Positions 52,833 through 61,774 of a stretch of 64,000 nt of DNA are shown here, in pieces (the stretch's first letter is position 1; each line of letters begins with the position of its first letter). The notes beneath the pieces were generated by a model. That model was not told where the DNA came from and did not search any database. It was given only the letters and a program-made list of their open reading frames with translations. The position numbers and the translations under genes were made by a program. The DNA lies in contig JBKJRC010000006.1 of assembly GCA_046594915.1 (NCBI GenBank), positions 186,001 through 250,000 on the forward strand, read 5' to 3'. This stretch comes from Methylotenera_A sp046594915. Its GTDB lineage: Bacteria; Pseudomonadota; Gammaproteobacteria; Burkholderiales; Methylophilaceae.

Positions 52833-54173
52833 ATGAACGAAATTATAGCCTTACTTTTAGTGTTAACACTTATTTTGCTGGCTTGGCTGGTGTGGCGCGA
52901 GTTTTCAAGCGGCAAAAATAGCACTTTATTGAATCAGTTAGAAGACAAACATCGCGCCATGTTATTGGATTTAAATGATGGCTTAAACAAGCTGGCAGAC
53001 CGCTTAAATGCTGCCTCGCAAGATAACAACGATAGATTAAAAGCGTTGGTTTCGCTGGAGTTGCAAAGCACACGCGATGCCATGCAAAACTTACAATTGG
53101 CGCAAAATACTAGCTTGGCGCAGACGCGCGAAACCGTGCTGGAAACTTTGCACAAAACGTTAAGTGAACAGGGTAGAGAGCAACAATCATTAATCAACAA
53201 TACCATGTTAAAAGCCACCACAACCTTAACGCAAAGTGTAGAAAGTTTAGGCAAAATAGTCGATAACCGCTTAGAACAAATTGGTGGCAAAGTGTCAGAA
53301 CGTTTGGACGAAGGTTTTAAAAAAACTAACGAGACGTTTATTAGCGTGATGGAACGATTAGCGACCATTGACGAAGCGCAAAAGAAGATTGATGGTTTAA
53401 CAGTGAATATGGTCAGCCTGCAAGAATTGTTAGGCGATAAACGCAGCCGCGGTGCGTATGGTGAAGTGCAATTAGAAGGTTTGGTGCGCAACGTATTGCC
53501 AAATGAAAGTTTTAATATGCAGCATACGTTTGAAAATGGCACGCGGGTAGATTGCGCTTTATTTTTGCCAGAACCGACAGGCACGGTGGCGGTAGATAGC
53601 AAATTTCCGCTGGAAAACTACCACAAAATGTTTGACAGCAGCTTAACTGAAATCGAGCGAAGTTTGGCTAAAAAACAGTTTAAGGCGGATATTAAAAAGC
53701 ATGTCGATGATATTGCCAGCAAATACATTATCGCTAATGTCACCAGCGATGGCGCTGTGATGTTTATACCAGCCGAGGCGGTGTTTGCTGAGATTCACGC
53801 TTATCATCGGGAAATTATTGAGTACGCGATGATTAAGCGCGTGTGGCTAGTTTCGCCAACCACGTTGATGGCGGTGCTCAATACCGCGCGTGCTGTGCTT
53901 AAAGACGTAGAGATGCGCAAACAGGTGCATATTATTCAATTTGAATTAGGCAAGCTGGGCAAAGATTTTTCCTTGTTTGATAAACGCATGAAAAATCTGG
54001 CAGATCACATCCGGCAGGCGAGCAAAGATGTGGATGAAGTGCATACCAGCAGCAAAAAAATTACTGCCGGTTTTGCCAAAATTGAGCGGGTAGAATTAAG
54101 CAATGCGCCAGTGGATTTATTGGATGTGATAGATGATATTGCGGACGAAAAAAATAGTGATAATTTAGATTAA
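52833..54173 (+). CDS. rmuC: DNA recombination protein RmuC
   Basis: A 446-residue RmuC-family protein: an N-terminal membrane segment (EIIALLLVLTLILLAWLVW), a long coiled coil to about residue 160, then the nuclease-like RmuC domain (SRGAYGEVQLEGLVRNVLP, CALFLPEPTGTVAVDSKFPLENY, FIPAEAVFAEIHAY). The ATG at 52833 is preferred to 52824 because TATAAT at 52820-52825 overlaps the first ATG; transcription from that box would give a nearly leaderless message. RmuC limits inversions between repeats in E. coli. The gene is divergent from the CHASE2 gene. Confidence 0.93.
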   Translation: MNEIIALLLVLTLILLAWLVWREFSSGKNSTLLNQLEDKHRAMLLDLNDGLNKLADRLNAASQDNNDRLKALVSLELQSTRDAMQNLQLAQNTSLAQTRETVLETLHKTLSEQGREQQSLINNTMLKATTTLTQSVESLGKIVDNRLEQIGGKVSERLDEGFKKTNETFISVMERLATIDEAQKKIDGLTVNMVSLQELLGDKRSRGAYGEVQLEGLVRNVLPNESFNMQHTFENGTRVDCALFLPEPTGTVAVDSKFPLENYHKMFDSSLTEIERSLAKKQFKADIKKHVDDIASKYIIANVTSDGAVMFIPAEAVFAEIHAYHREIIEYAMIKRVWLVSPTTLMAVLNTARAVLKDVEMRKQVHIIQFELGKLGKDFSLFDKRMKNLADHIRQASKDVDEVHTSSKKITAGFAKIERVELSNAPVDLLDVIDDIADEKNSDNLD

Positions 54174-54234
54174 TTAAATAATTGAACTTATTGAATTTTA
54201 TAATATATTAACTGAAAATTTACTGATTTAAACC

Positions 54235-54492
54235 ATGAAAATAAAAGTATTATATTTTGCCAGAATTAAAGAAGCGGTGAATTATTCAACCGAAGAATTG
54301 GATTTGCCAAACGAGATTTTGACGATTACCGCGCTTAAGAATTGGCTATCGCTACGTGGCGAAGTGTGGGCTAATTTATTTAACGGCAAACAAGTCGTGC
54401 GCGCGGCGATTAACCATCATCTGGTGGACGATTTGGCGACGATTCAAGCCGATGATGAAGTGGCGTTTTTCCCGCCAGTGACTGGTGGCTAG
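54235..54492 (+). CDS. moaD: Molybdopterin synthase sulfur carrier subunit
   Basis: An 85-residue ubiquitin-like protein with the essential C-terminal Gly-Gly (FFPPVTGG) that is thiocarboxylated and supplies sulfur to molybdopterin. The N-terminal IKVLYFARIKEAV is typical. It is 23 bp before moaE, its catalytic partner. Confidence 0.95.
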   Translation: MKIKVLYFARIKEAVNYSTEELDLPNEILTITALKNWLSLRGEVWANLFNGKQVVRAAINHHLVDDLATIQADDEVAFFPPVTGG

Positions 54493-54515
54493 CAAGTGAA
54501 TAGCCAGGCGATTCA

Positions 54516-54968
54516 ATGACTGTTCGGGTTCAAACAGAGGATTTTGATGTTGGTTTATTGTTAAATCAATTGCGGCTAGCAAACCCAAGTGCGGGTGCGC
54601 TGGTGAGTTTTGTTGGCCAGGTGCGCGATATAAATGATGGCGATTCAATTAATACGCTTACTTTAGAGCATTATCCAGGCATGACAGAAAGCGCATTAAC
54701 TGCCATTCTGGCTGAGGCAAGCGCACGCTGGAATACAATCGATAGCTTGATTGTTCACCGCGTAGGTACGCTTAAACCGCTTGAACAAATTGTGCTGGTG
54801 GTGGTGTTAAGCGCGCATCGTAATGAGGCTTTTAAAGCCTGTGAATTCATCATGGATTTTTTAAAAACCCAAGCGCCATTTTGGAAAAAAGAAACCACGC
54901 CAGCCGGTGAACGTTGGCTTGATGCCAAATTAAGTGATGATGCAGCCGTTTCACGCTGGAAAAAATAA
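54516..54968 (+). CDS. moaE: Molybdopterin synthase catalytic subunit
   Basis: A 150-residue MoaE that converts precursor Z (cPMP) to molybdopterin together with MoaD. Family blocks are GALVSFVGQVRDIN, LTLEHYPGMTE, VHRVGTLKPLEQIVLVVV and the active-site Lys region PFWKKE. The gene end is the source of a perfect 14-bp duplication that includes the stop codon. Confidence 0.96.
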   Translation: MTVRVQTEDFDVGLLLNQLRLANPSAGALVSFVGQVRDINDGDSINTLTLEHYPGMTESALTAILAEASARWNTIDSLIVHRVGTLKPLEQIVLVVVLSAHRNEAFKACEFIMDFLKTQAPFWKKETTPAGERWLDAKLSDDAAVSRWKK

Positions 54969-54983
54969 ACTGGAAAAAATAAA
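54956..54983 (+). repeat. Perfect 14-bp duplication of the moaE gene end
   Basis: ctggaaaaaataaa occurs at 54956-54969 and again at 54970-54983 without mismatch. The first copy is the last codons and TAA stop of moaE (stop 54966-54968), so coding sequence itself was duplicated into the spacer. Confidence 0.93.
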
Positions 54984-55100
54984 CAGGTTAACCAATAAAA
55001 TTGGGCAAAAAATTAAGTGAAAAATAATGGTTAAGTAAAAGTAAATCAACGCAAAATACGCTGGAATCAAGTACAAAATCAATAGAGAAAACGCAAAAAA

Positions 55101-57284
55101 GTGATGCAAAAATTAACTGCAAACGATTTAAACGCCAGTATTTCGTTAAACGAATTAACGTTTACCAGCACGGCAGAATTGCTGGGAGACGCTACGGGTT
55201 ATCAACCTAATATTCATGGCTGGGTTGCGCAAAGTGAAGCAAAAAAATCAGCCTTATTTGGTTTAAAAATGCAGCAATCGGGCTTTAATTTACTGGTGCT
55301 GGGTGCACTTGGCAGTGGCCGCACGTCATTGATGCGTAGCGCTATGCTCGATATTGCCAAACAGCAAAATGAAGCGGTTGCTCCATTAACAGATTTGGTC
55401 GCGATTTATAATTTTGAGCAGATTAATCTGCCTGCTTTAGTTAAATTACCCGTTGGTTTAGCCAACAAGTTGCGCGTAGAGATGGACGGGTTTGCCCGCG
55501 CGCTTATGACCGAATTGCCCAATTTTGTAGCCTCAGATAATGACGAAGCGATACTAAATACAGCGGAACATTGGCTCAGCACAGCGATTGAGCAACTGGA
55601 GCAAGCTTTTGATGAGCCAACTTTGAAGGCTTATTTTAAGCTGGTGAATCAGGAAACCTTGGCTTATTTAAAAGCATGGCAACCAGCGCCGAATCCAGAT
55701 GCTGAAAGTAATTTGGAAGGCTTAATCAGCGAGCCATTTTTTGCACGATTTCGAGTAAATGTGCTGGTGGACAATCGCGCTACGCAACTTCAGTCTCTCA
55801 ATCAACCCATTGTTTATGATAATGATCCAAGCTTGCAATCGTTATTTGGCGGCGTTGAAAGCGCTTCAGATAATACTGTTTCGCCAGACTTTACGCGGTT
55901 GCGCGCGGGTAATTTGCATAAAGCCGATGGCGGCATGTTGTTGCTACATTTGCGCGACTTACTCAATGATGAGCAAAATGGCATACAAATCATCGAAAAA
56001 TTGCATCGTTTTTTGCGTAATGGCAGTTTGCAGATTGAAGATGCCAGTAGCAGCGCACAAAATACCAGTTACTTAGCCAATAACACACTTTTGCCGCTGA
56101 AAGTGAAGCTGGTGTTGATTGCGACGCGTGAAGATTTTTACGATTGTCTGGATGAGCAGCCCGATTTCTTTAATTATTTTCCGATTAAGGTGGAGTTTGC
56201 CGAACGTATTTCGGCCACGCCAGAAAATTATGCGGCGATTGCGGGTTTTGTTGCGCAAAAATGTACTCAGCACCATACGCCACATTTTACAAAACAGGCG
56301 GTTGCCGCTTTGATTGGCGCTTTGCAACGTTTAGAGGAAGATCAAACACGCATCAGTACTAACTTTGCGTTTTTAGAGCGCTTAATGTTGGAAAGCGCAG
56401 CTTTTGCCTTGTCGGGTGACAATAAGCACGAGAATTTGGTGACAGCGGAGCATGTGCAATCGGCCATTCAAGCTAAATCCATGCGCAACCAGTATTTTGA
56501 ATCGCAAATTCGCGATTCGATTATTGATAACGAGTTGCTGATTCAAGTGCATGGCGATGTGGTTGGGCAAGTTAACGGCTTAACGCATATTGAGCTAGGC
56601 GATGCCAGTTTTGGTTCGCCTATTCGCATCACGGCGCGCTGTTACCCGGGTGGCAAAGGCCTGATTAATATTGACCGCGAAGTGAATATGAGCGGGCCGA
56701 ATCACGATAAAGGTATTTTTATCCTGCAAAACTGGTTAAGTGCCAGTTTCAGCCATTTAGCACCGTTAAGTTTAAATGCGTCGCTGGTATTTGAGCAGGA
56801 ATATAATGGCGTAGAAGGCGATTCTGCCTCATGTGCAGAGCTATTCGCCTTGCTTTCTGCGTTGGCTGGCTTGCCAATTAGCCAAGGCATTGCGGTCACT
56901 GGCGCGCTGAATCAATTTGGTGAAGTGATGCCGATTGGCGGTGTAAATGAGAAAATTGAAGGTTATTTTAGAGTGTGCCTTGCGCTGGGATTGAATGGTA
57001 AACAAGGCGTGATTATTCCCAAGCGCAATCAACGCCATTTGCTGTTAGACACCGCAGTGGTTGAAGCAGTGAAACGAGGCCAATTTCATATTATTACCAT
57101 TGAACACGTGCTGCAAGGCATCGAATATTTAACTGGACTGGCCGCAGGGCAGCAAGATGCCAATGGCATTTACCCGCCCAATACAGTGATGGGGCATGTG
57201 CAAAATGTGCTGGCAAATTACCGCAAAACGCTGGAAAGCAATCAGCCTTTTCAGCAGCAAAAGCAACTTAACTTAATTAACTGA
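55101..57284 (+). CDS. Lon-like ATP-dependent protease (YcbZ/LonH type)
   Basis: A 727-residue protein with an N-terminal AAA-like region (degenerate P-loop GALGSGRTSLM near residue 70) and a C-terminal S16 protease domain. The catalytic Ser is in GDSASCAELFALL (about residue 576) and the Lys in GGVNEKIEGYF (about 619). The central RLRAGNLHKADGGMLLLHLRDLL block replaces the usual Walker B. Members related to E. coli YcbZ (LonH) are poorly characterised. Start GTG at 55101 or ATG at 55104. Confidence 0.88.
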   Translation: MMQKLTANDLNASISLNELTFTSTAELLGDATGYQPNIHGWVAQSEAKKSALFGLKMQQSGFNLLVLGALGSGRTSLMRSAMLDIAKQQNEAVAPLTDLVAIYNFEQINLPALVKLPVGLANKLRVEMDGFARALMTELPNFVASDNDEAILNTAEHWLSTAIEQLEQAFDEPTLKAYFKLVNQETLAYLKAWQPAPNPDAESNLEGLISEPFFARFRVNVLVDNRATQLQSLNQPIVYDNDPSLQSLFGGVESASDNTVSPDFTRLRAGNLHKADGGMLLLHLRDLLNDEQNGIQIIEKLHRFLRNGSLQIEDASSSAQNTSYLANNTLLPLKVKLVLIATREDFYDCLDEQPDFFNYFPIKVEFAERISATPENYAAIAGFVAQKCTQHHTPHFTKQAVAALIGALQRLEEDQTRISTNFAFLERLMLESAAFALSGDNKHENLVTAEHVQSAIQAKSMRNQYFESQIRDSIIDNELLIQVHGDVVGQVNGLTHIELGDASFGSPIRITARCYPGGKGLINIDREVNMSGPNHDKGIFILQNWLSASFSHLAPLSLNASLVFEQEYNGVEGDSASCAELFALLSALAGLPISQGIAVTGALNQFGEVMPIGGVNEKIEGYFRVCLALGLNGKQGVIIPKRNQRHLLLDTAVVEAVKRGQFHIITIEHVLQGIEYLTGLAAGQQDANGIYPPNTVMGHVQNVLANYRKTLESNQPFQQQKQLNLIN

Positions 57285-57289
57285 GTATT

Positions 57290-57709
57290 GTGTCATTGAA
57301 AGAAAATGTCAGTAAAACAGCGCTTAATGACGATAAATGCCGACTAGACAAGTGGCTATGGGCGGCACGTTTTTTTAAAACGCGCAGTATTGCGGCCCAA
57401 TCGGTGGATGGTGGCAAAGTACGCGTAGATGGCGAGCGTGCCAAAACTGCCAAAGAAGTCAAAATCGGCATGTTGATTCATATTCGCAGTAAAGAATTTG
57501 AAATGGAACTGGAAGTAACGGGTTTATCTAACATCAGACGCGGCGCGTCAGAAGCTGCGCTGTTATACAACGAAACCGAGCTAAGCAAACTTAGGCGTGA
57601 AAATGCCAAAATAACACGCGAGGCCGATATTGGCATCAGGGAAAGAGGTGCGGGGCGGCCAACCAAGCGCCAGCAGCGTGAGATTAAAAAATTCACAGAC
57701 ATCTATTAA
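57290..57709 (+). CDS. hslR: RNA-binding S4 domain protein Hsp15
   Basis: A 139-residue S4-domain protein of the Hsp15 family, which in E. coli binds stalled 50S subunits carrying nascent peptide. The S4 motif is RLDKWLWAARFFKTRSIAAQSVDGGKVRVDG, and the basic C-terminal tail (RRENAKITREADIGIRERGAGRPTKRQQR) is characteristic. The start is GTG at 57290, since no ATG exists in this frame. Confidence 0.93.
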   Translation: MSLKENVSKTALNDDKCRLDKWLWAARFFKTRSIAAQSVDGGKVRVDGERAKTAKEVKIGMLIHIRSKEFEMELEVTGLSNIRRGASEAALLYNETELSKLRRENAKITREADIGIRERGAGRPTKRQQREIKKFTDIY

Positions 57710-57729
57710 TTTACATTTTAATTTATATT
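57706..57729 (+). repeat. Two 12-bp units starting at the hslR stop
   Basis: ttaatttacatt (57706-57717) and ttaatttatatt (57718-57729) match at 11 of 12; the first covers the TAA stop at 57707-57709. Confidence 0.65.
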
Positions 57730-57778
57730 TATCCTGCCTTTTAAATCAATCACTTAAAAACAACATCAAAAGTTTTAC

Positions 57779-57827
57779 TTGCATTATTTAAACAAAAATT
57801 GCTACACTATCGTTCAATTCATGAACG
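57779..57827 (+). promoter_or_regulatory. Promoter/operator of the EPS regulator gene
   Basis: A possible -35 TTGCAT (57779-57784) and -10 TACACT (57803-57808) with 18-bp spacing precede an inverted repeat CGTTCA-attca-TGAACG (57811-57827), placed at the expected start of transcription and 15 bp before the GTG. Autoregulation by the encoded MarR-type protein would be a simple reading. Confidence 0.5.
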
Positions 57828-57842
57828 GTTAAATTAGCTATC

Positions 57843-58205
57843 GTGTTAACAGACGAATACCGCTACAAAATTTTAAAAATTTTAGAAACCAACGCAGAAA
57901 TCAGTCAGCGCGATTTAGCGCGTGAGTTAGGCGTGAGTTTGGGACGTGTTAATTTCTGCCTAAAAGCCTTGATTGAAATCGGTTTACTAAAAGCCACTAA
58001 TTTTCGCAATAGTCATAATAAACTTGCGTACATGTATTTGTTAACGCCCAAAGGCTTAGAAGAAAAATCAGTCGTTACCGCGCGTTTTTTAAAAATGAAG
58101 CTGCAACAATATGCAAATTTGCAAGCCGAAATAGAAGTTCTGCGTAAAGACGCTAATCAAATAATGCATAGAAAATTGCATTCAATGGAGATTAATCAAC
58201 GATGA
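57843..58205 (+). CDS. EPS-associated MarR family transcriptional regulator
   Basis: A 120-residue winged-helix protein starting with GTG. DNA-binding region: NAEISQRDLARELGVSLGRVNFCLKALIEIGLL, then KLAYMYLLTPKGLEEKS and a C-terminal helix, matching the MarR-type regulators found beside exopolysaccharide loci. Its end overlaps the manC start (ATGA), so the regulator is co-translated with the polysaccharide precursor enzyme. Confidence 0.88.
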   Translation: MLTDEYRYKILKILETNAEISQRDLARELGVSLGRVNFCLKALIEIGLLKATNFRNSHNKLAYMYLLTPKGLEEKSVVTARFLKMKLQQYANLQAEIEVLRKDANQIMHRKLHSMEINQR

Positions 58206-59614
58206 GTGCGCAATTTAACCGATATGCGATTATTTTATGTGGTGGTGCAGGCACTCGATTATGGCCGCTGTCGCGCACATTACGCCCTAAGCAATTATTG
58301 GCTTTAAATGGTGATTTAACCTTGCTGCAGCAAACCACACAGCGTTTGTTAGCACATGTTTCTGCCGCTAATTTATTTACTGTCACGCATGAAGATCATA
58401 AATTTGAAGTAAAGGGCCAATTGGCAGAAGTGGCGCCTGAGGCAGTGAATAATGTGCTAGCCGAACCCTGCGCTAGAAACACACTGCCTGCGATTGCCTG
58501 GGCGGTTAATCAAATTAATCTGCAAGATCCCAACGCGATGATTGGTGTGTTTGCGTCCGACCATTCTATTGATAAAACCGATGCATTTTTGAAGGCATGG
58601 CAAACCGCTGAATTAGCCGCTGATGATGATTATTTGGTGTTGCTGGGCATTAAGCCGCATGAGCCTGCAACCGGCTATGGTTATATTAAACCTGGCCAGC
58701 ACTTAGCATACAAAGCCGCGCTGCCAGTGCTTAAGGTAGACCAGTTTGTCGAAAAACCAGATTTGGAAAAAGCCCAGCAATTTGTCAGTGATGGCTACTT
58801 GTGGAACAGCGGCATGTTCGTGTTTAAAGCGCGTGCATTTATGGATATGCTACGACAATATCAACCAGAAATGGCGCAGCAATTGGCCAGCATGCATGCA
58901 GAAAACTTCGCTGAAACCTATGCCAATTTTGATAATGTATCAATGGATTATGGCTTAGCAGAACTGGCCGAAAAAGTAGCTGTTGTGCCAGTAGATATGG
59001 CTTGGAGCGACTTGGGCAGTTGGGATTCGATTTACCAGCGCCATGATAAAGATGCTAAAAATAATGTCACGCATGGGCAAGTTTTATCACACGACACCAG
59101 TAATAGCCTGCTTTGGACGGAATCTGGCCTGCTTGCCACGCTAGGCCTAGATAATGTGGTGGTGATTCAAACGGCTGATGCGACTTTAATTTGTGATAAA
59201 AACCGCAGCGAAGACATTAAAACATTGGTCGCGCAAGTTAAAATATTTAACCCAACCCTGACTGAAATTCACCAGACCGTCTATCGCCCATGGGGTAGTT
59301 ATACGGTGCTGCAAGAAAGTAGTAACTTTAAAATTAAACGCATTGTGGTCAACCCAGGCGCTAAATTATCCATGCAAATGCACAAACACCGCGCAGAGCA
59401 TTGGGTAGTGGTTTCGGGTGTGGCGTCCATCACTAATAACGAAATTGAATTCACGCTAAACGAAAATCAATCGACCTATATTTCAAAAACACATCGCCAT
59501 CGACTGGAAAATAAAGGTAGCGAGCCGTTAAGTATTATCGAAGTGCAATGCGGTGATTATGTGGGTGAAGATGACATTATTCGGTTTGATGACGTTTACG
59601 GACGCATGGTTTAA
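58202..59614 (+). CDS. manC: Mannose-1-phosphate guanylyltransferase / mannose-6-phosphate isomerase
   Basis: A 470-residue bifunctional enzyme making GDP-mannose. The nucleotidyltransferase motif LCGGAGTRLWPLSR is at residues 13-26, FVEKPDLEKAQQFV follows, and the C-terminal cupin isomerase domain has YRPWGSYTVLQESSNFKIKRI and QMHKHRAEHWVVVSG with metal-binding His residues. It provides the sugar nucleotide for the surface glycan cluster that follows. A degenerate copy of its last ~70 codons is found at 61509-61720. Confidence 0.96.
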   Translation: MSAQFNRYAIILCGGAGTRLWPLSRTLRPKQLLALNGDLTLLQQTTQRLLAHVSAANLFTVTHEDHKFEVKGQLAEVAPEAVNNVLAEPCARNTLPAIAWAVNQINLQDPNAMIGVFASDHSIDKTDAFLKAWQTAELAADDDYLVLLGIKPHEPATGYGYIKPGQHLAYKAALPVLKVDQFVEKPDLEKAQQFVSDGYLWNSGMFVFKARAFMDMLRQYQPEMAQQLASMHAENFAETYANFDNVSMDYGLAELAEKVAVVPVDMAWSDLGSWDSIYQRHDKDAKNNVTHGQVLSHDTSNSLLWTESGLLATLGLDNVVVIQTADATLICDKNRSEDIKTLVAQVKIFNPTLTEIHQTVYRPWGSYTVLQESSNFKIKRIVVNPGAKLSMQMHKHRAEHWVVVSGVASITNNEIEFTLNENQSTYISKTHRHRLENKGSEPLSIIEVQCGDYVGEDDIIRFDDVYGRMV

Positions 59615-59675
59615 CTTTTCTTGTACGTATATCACTAATTAAGTATCAATTTTATTTTATGAATGAATCTTGTTA

Positions 59676-61454
59676 ATGCAATCGAAAAACTCACTTTTTA
59701 GTTTAATCCGTAGACTTTGGTTGCACATGGCGTTAAGACGTCGCAGACAATTTGGCTTGTTACTGATTTTAATGATTGTTGCCTCGTTTGCAGAAGTATT
59801 CAGTATTGGTGCTATTTTGCCTTTTTTAGGCGTATTAACTGCGCCACAACGGGTTTTTGACCATGCATTTGCGCAACCAGTCATTCAGTTTTTAAATCTT
59901 ACCTCAGCTGACCAATTGTTATTGCCACTAACCATTTTATTTTGCACCGCTGTATTAATGGCAGGTGCAATGCGTTTGTTGCTGGTGTGGGCAACCATGC
60001 GATTATCTTTTGGCGCAGGAGCCGATATTAGTTTAGACGTTTATCGGCGCACGCTTTATCAGCCCTATGCCGTGCATGTCTCACGCAACAGTAGCGAAGT
60101 GATTGCTGGCATTACTAATAAATCCAACAGTGTCATTTTTGGCACTCTGGTGCCAATTTTAACCATTATTAGCTCCTTTTTTATGTTAACTTCCATTTTA
60201 GTGGCAATCATTTACGTGAATCCTTTGATTGCATTTATTGCTTTTGGCAGTTTTGGCTTACTTTATTTAACGATCATTAAGCTAACACGCAGACGTCTTA
60301 TATCAGATGGCGAATGCATAGCGCGCGAATCGGTTAACGTACACAAATCTTTGCAAGAAGGATTATCGGGAATACGCGATGTATTAATTGATGGTAGCCA
60401 GACGACTTATTGCCAAATTTATCGTGACTCTGATTTACCCATGCGTCGTGCGCAGGGTGATAGTTTCTTTATCAGTTCGGCGCCACGCTACTTTATGGAG
60501 GCTTTAGGCATGCTGCTGATTGCTGTAATGGCCTATATATTAGCGCTTCAGCCAGATGGCGTTGCCAGAGCGATTCCTATTTTGGGTGCGCTAGCACTTG
60601 GGGCGCAGCGATTGCTTCCCGTGTTACAGCAAACATATTCTAGCGTATCAGGTATCGTAGGTGGGCAAGCATCGCTGCGAGATACTTTAGAGTTACTAGA
60701 TCAGCCATTACCAAATCATGCAAATCTGCCAACACCGAATCCGCTGCCCTTTCAACAAGCCATTGTTTTAAACCAATTGTCATTCCGCTACAACGACTCA
60801 TCAGCATGGGTACTTAAACAGTTAAATATCACCATCGGTAAAGGTAGCAGAGTTGGTGTGATAGGCTCGACAGGTGGCGGTAAAAGTACCTTATTAGATA
60901 TTGTAATGGGATTGTTGCAACCCACTGAAGGCTGGCTTGAGATTGATGGAAAAATTGTGGATGAAGCCAATACACGCGCATGGCAATCGCACATTGCACA
61001 CGTGCCGCAAGCCATTTTTTTAGCCGATAGTACGATTGCAGAAAATATAGCCTTTGGTATTCCAAAGAATGAAATTGATTATGAACGCGTAATGCTTGCT
61101 GCCCAACAAGCGCAAATAGCAGAGGCAATTGAATCTTGGCCAAAGCAATATAAAACCTTTGTTGGTGAGCGTGGCGTGCGTTTATCTGGTGGTCAACGGC
61201 AAAGAATTGGCATAGCGCGCGCCTTATATAAACAAGCAGATGTGATTATTTTTGACGAAGCAACCAGCGCACTGGATAGTGAAACCGAACAAGCGGTGAT
61301 GCAAGCAATTGATAACTTAAGCGAAAACTTAACCATTATTATTATTGCGCATCGATTAACTACGCTAAAAAATTGCTCACAGATTATTGAGCTTGCAAGT
61401 GGTAGCGTTAAACAAATCGGTACTTACGAAAAAATAGTTGAACATTCTACATAA
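59676..61454 (+). CDS. ABC transporter, fused permease/ATPase (lipid/glycan exporter type)
   Basis: A 592-residue type IV-like ABC exporter half. Six membrane segments span residues 25-320, and the ATPase domain contains GSTGGGKSTLLDIVMGL, VRLSGGQRQRIGIARALY and VIIFDEATSALD. The layout resembles PglK/MsbA-type flippases for lipid-linked oligosaccharides. The ATG at 59676 is used, but an in-frame TTG at 59670 is possible; neither has a strong ribosome binding site. It sits between manC and the wzm/wzt exporter, so a role in polysaccharide export is likely. Confidence 0.88.
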   Translation: MQSKNSLFSLIRRLWLHMALRRRRQFGLLLILMIVASFAEVFSIGAILPFLGVLTAPQRVFDHAFAQPVIQFLNLTSADQLLLPLTILFCTAVLMAGAMRLLLVWATMRLSFGAGADISLDVYRRTLYQPYAVHVSRNSSEVIAGITNKSNSVIFGTLVPILTIISSFFMLTSILVAIIYVNPLIAFIAFGSFGLLYLTIIKLTRRRLISDGECIARESVNVHKSLQEGLSGIRDVLIDGSQTTYCQIYRDSDLPMRRAQGDSFFISSAPRYFMEALGMLLIAVMAYILALQPDGVARAIPILGALALGAQRLLPVLQQTYSSVSGIVGGQASLRDTLELLDQPLPNHANLPTPNPLPFQQAIVLNQLSFRYNDSSAWVLKQLNITIGKGSRVGVIGSTGGGKSTLLDIVMGLLQPTEGWLEIDGKIVDEANTRAWQSHIAHVPQAIFLADSTIAENIAFGIPKNEIDYERVMLAAQQAQIAEAIESWPKQYKTFVGERGVRLSGGQRQRIGIARALYKQADVIIFDEATSALDSETEQAVMQAIDNLSENLTIIIIAHRLTTLKNCSQIIELASGSVKQIGTYEKIVEHST

Positions 61455-61508
61455 AATAATCATTAACAAACTTGCACCTTTAAGATTACTATTAGATAGA
61501 ATTTAAAT

Positions 61509-61720
61509 TGGATAGTGGGTTCTGGCATAGCGTTCACCAGCACTGATGAAATTGAATATACCTTAAACGAAAGCCAATCAATTTACATATCTAAAACTCA
61601 ACACTATCGCCACGAAAATAAAGGTACAAACCGTTAAGTATTATTGAGATGCAATGCGGTCATTATGTAGGCGAAAATCAACTTGTGAGGCTTGAAGATA
61701 TGGGCGTAAATAATGTTTAA
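61509..61720 (+). pseudogene. Remnant of a second manC 3' end
   Basis: The 320-bp gap before wzm contains a degraded copy of the manC cupin end. Read in frame, WIVGSGIAFTSTDEIEYTLNESQS and IYISKTQHYRHENKGTN align with the manC residues around 400-450; after a one-base deletion (near 61630) the other frame gives LSIIEMQCGHYVGENQLVRLED to a TAA at 61718-61720. No start, catalytic or nucleotidyltransferase part remains. Confidence 0.9.
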
Positions 61721-61774
61721 ATTAAAAAGACTAATCAAGTCACTCACTGTGTGTGCAAATTTTAAGGCTAAGGT

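Noticed and set aside
52934..53602. 222-codon open frame on the minus strand
   Set aside because: It is antisense to the rmuC coiled-coil region, has a Ser/Cys-rich unnatural composition and no start context.
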